Origin: Quisquiliibacterium transsilvanicum
GTDB taxonomy: Bacteria > Pseudomonadota > Gammaproteobacteria > Burkholderiales > Burkholderiaceae_E
DNA: 64,000 nucleotides
Direction: 5' to 3'
NCBI RefSeq assembly: GCF_014202215.1
Contig: NZ_JACHGB010000005.1
Span: forward strand, 248,001 to 312,000
The position numbers and the translations under genes were made by a program. Under the pieces are notes generated by a model. That model searched no databases. It was given only the letters and a program-made list of their open reading frames with translations, and had not been told where the DNA came from. Positions 62,330-64,000 of the stretch are shown in pieces (position 1 is the first letter of the stretch; the number at the start of each line of letters is the position of its first letter).

Positions 62330-63108
62330 GCAAGGCGTACGAAACCATCCGTGTCGCGCGCGAAGGCGGCGTGCGGACCCTCTGGCTGAACCGGCCGGCA
62401 AATCGAAACGCCATCACCCCGCAGATGATGGCCGATCTGCACGAGGCGCTGGTCGAGATCTCCAGGGATCCGCAGGCGCGCGTGCTTGTGCTGCGCGGCG
62501 AGGGCGCCGACTTCTGCCCGGGCGCGGACCTGAAGCACTACACCGCCCCCGGCGAACGCCCGGCCTCGACCCCGGTGCGCCAGTTCGAGGTGGCCGTTCT
62601 GCTGCACGAGATGCAGGCGGTCACGGTGGCCGCGATCTCCGGCGCCTGCGCCGGCGCGGGCTTCGGCTGGGCCTGCGCCTGCGATCTGCGGATCGCCTCA
62701 GAGACGGCGCGTTTCAACACCGCCTTCCTGGACGTCGGGGTGGCCGGCGACATGGGCGGGCCCTGGACCCTGCCCCGGCTGGTCGGCGCAGCCAAGGCGC
62801 GCGAGCTTTACTTCATGCCCGGCAAGTTCGATGCGGCCGAGGCGCTGCGCATCGGTCTCGTCTCCCGCGTCAGCAAGGCCGGCGAGTTCGACGCCGACCT
62901 CCAGGCGCTGACGGACCGGCTCGGCCGCGCAGCTCCGCTGGCTTTGAGCGCAATGAAGGAAAACTTCGTCGCCGCCGAAAAGATGGGCTTCTCCGACTAC
63001 ATCGCGCTCGAGTCCGAGAAGCATGGCCGGCTCTTCAAGACAGAGGACCGAATCGAGGCGTTCAAGGCCTTCGTCGAGAAGCGCACGCCGGCATTCAAGG
63101 GAAGCTGA
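62326..63108 (+). CDS. Enoyl-CoA hydratase/isomerase
   Basis: This 260-residue crotonase-fold protein starts with GTG at 62326, overlapping the preceding stop (GTGA). It has FCPGADLKHYTAPG, GACAGAGFGWACACDLRIA and VGVAGDMGGPWTLPR, with Asp-Met in place of the usual Glu. The N-terminal half after ADL has extra residues. A role in isomerisation or C-C bond breaking is possible. It is followed 43 bp later by a thioesterase-like gene. Confidence 0.88.
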   Translation: MSKAYETIRVAREGGVRTLWLNRPANRNAITPQMMADLHEALVEISRDPQARVLVLRGEGADFCPGADLKHYTAPGERPASTPVRQFEVAVLLHEMQAVTVAAISGACAGAGFGWACACDLRIASETARFNTAFLDVGVAGDMGGPWTLPRLVGAAKARELYFMPGKFDAAEALRIGLVSRVSKAGEFDADLQALTDRLGRAAPLALSAMKENFVAAEKMGFSDYIALESEKHGRLFKTEDRIEAFKAFVEKRTPAFKGS

Positions 63109-63151
63109 GGCGCCGCCAGCGCCTTCCCGGAACCCAACGAAACCCAGGGCA

Positions 63152-63895
63152 ATGACCGACCGTTTCATCGTATCCCGCCATTTCAACGGCCCGCCCACCT
63201 CCGGCAATGGCGGCTACGTGGCCGGTCTGCTCGCCCGTGAACTGCTTCGACGCCGCCCCGGCGCGGCCGCGGTCGAGGTCACGCTGCGTGCCGCCCTGCC
63301 GCTGGACCGCCCGCTGCAGGTGAAAGACGAAGCGGACGGCGCCGTCACCCTCATGGACGGCGATCAACTGCTCGCCCGGGCGGCCGGCGTTGCGCTGGAA
63401 CTCGAACTGCCTGCTGCGCCCACGCTCGAGCAGGCGCGGGCCGCAGGCGCCATCGGGCGGATGCGCTCGGCGCGCGGCAGCGGCAACGCCTATCTGCACT
63501 GCTTCGGCTGCGGCATGGAACGCGAGCCCCACGAAGGCCTGCGCATCGTGCCGAGCGCGATCGGCGACGACGACCTCGTCGCAAGCGACTGGACTCCTCA
63601 CGGGGTCTTCGCGGACCCGGACGGCGGCATTCCCGCCGAGATCGTCTGGACCGCGCTGGACTGTCCCGCCGGGTTCGCCTGGGGCCGTCGACTGGGCGGC
63701 GACAACACCGGCCTGCTGACCGGCCGAATCACCCTGGCAATCGTCGGCGAGGTGCGGCCCGGCGAGCCCTACGTGGTGGCGGCCTGGCCGCTGGAGCGCG
63801 ACGGCCGCAAGCTGCACGCCGGCACTGCGCTGTTCGACGCGCAGGGACGTCCGGTCGCGTTCAGCCGCCAGCTCTGGTTCGCGCCGAAAGACTGA
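63152..63895 (+). CDS. Thioesterase superfamily protein
   Basis: This 247-residue protein starts with FNGPPTSGNGGYVAGLLARE, has a central HCFGCGMEREPHEGLRI motif and a second hotdog-like half containing GGIPAEIVWTALDCPAG and TGRITLAIVGEV. The two parts suggest a double-hotdog thioesterase that releases CoA. The ATG at 63152 follows CAGGG. It ends the run of plus-strand genes in this cluster. The exact reaction is unknown. Confidence 0.75.
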   Translation: MTDRFIVSRHFNGPPTSGNGGYVAGLLARELLRRRPGAAAVEVTLRAALPLDRPLQVKDEADGAVTLMDGDQLLARAAGVALELELPAAPTLEQARAAGAIGRMRSARGSGNAYLHCFGCGMEREPHEGLRIVPSAIGDDDLVASDWTPHGVFADPDGGIPAEIVWTALDCPAGFAWGRRLGGDNTGLLTGRITLAIVGEVRPGEPYVVAAWPLERDGRKLHAGTALFDAQGRPVAFSRQLWFAPKD

Positions 63896-63907
63896 GCGAC
63901 CGGGCAA

Positions 63908-64000
63908 TCAGCCTGCCAGGCGGGTCGCAGCCCGCATTCCCAGGCTCTCGGCAGCCATCGTGAAGGCGAGCCGCTCCTGCGGGCTGGCCCCATCGGCGGT
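63908..64000 (-). CDS. C-terminal end of an unidentified minus-strand gene
   Basis: On the minus strand the frame is open from the window edge to a TGA at 63908-63910, encoding 30 residues that include ASPQERLAFTMAAESLGMRA. The start and most of the gene lie beyond the window. It is convergent with the thioesterase gene, 12 bp away. I cannot identify the family from so short a tail. Confidence 0.4.
   Translation of the reverse strand, partial: TADGASPQERLAFTMAAESLGMRAATRLAG

Overview
The window looks like about 64 kb of a high-GC betaproteobacterial chromosome, probably Burkholderiales. This is inferred from the dnaN-gyrB order, a Bug-type tricarboxylate-family binding protein, GC-rich codon use, and large numbers of acyl-CoA genes. 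The left edge cuts dnaN, so the window starts just downstream of dnaA and the replication origin. No rRNA, tRNA or CRISPR array was seen.

Region 1 (1-3355) is the housekeeping pair dnaN (5' end missing) and gyrB. Region 2 (3356-13200) is a visibly less GC-rich defence island, all on the minus strand. It holds a Fic protein, a single-chain type ISP restriction-modification enzyme whose start codon overlaps the fic stop codon, and a Thoeris system with one ThsA (SIR2-SLOG) and three different TIR proteins.

Region 3 (13200-36600) is a mosaic of acyl-CoA and lipid catabolism genes. It includes a short-chain dehydrogenase, a coupled pair of acyl-CoA dehydrogenases, acyl-CoA synthetases, thiolase, esterase/hydrolases, two tandem phytanoyl-CoA dioxygenase-like proteins, a thioesterase and an Old Yellow Enzyme. 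Three periplasmic binding-protein genes here each lie next to an acyl-CoA synthetase gene. A TetR regulator sits beside a 26-bp site of GGTACC half-sites that recurs upstream of a second operon. Scattered through the region are hipBA, an 89-bp duplicated tail of an acyl-CoA dehydrogenase, a frameshifted hydrolase, and a ynfA-type gene followed by half of an integron attC site next to an orphan ribbon-helix-helix antitoxin.

Region 4 (36600-45040) has a truncated haemoglobin, a large SARP/BTAD-type ATPase regulator, an Ivy lysozyme inhibitor, bioB, a ketopantoate reductase-like gene coupled to an epoxide hydrolase, and a MAPEG membrane protein. Region 5 (45100-63900) is a coherent CoA-thioester degradation cluster. 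A minus-strand operon (enoyl-CoA hydratase, thiolase, two small MaoC-type hydratases, SDR) diverges from a plus-strand operon (binding protein, hydratase, SDR, hydratase, two synthetases, acyl-CoA dehydrogenase). These are followed by a convergent MalT/LuxR-type regulator, a class III CoA-transferase, two more hydratases and a thioesterase. Together the genes suggest uptake or sensing of organic acids, their activation to CoA esters, and beta-oxidation-like degradation. The substrate cannot be read from the sequence.

All functions are inferred from protein sequence features and context. Starts were chosen from ribosome-binding sites and overlaps where visible.
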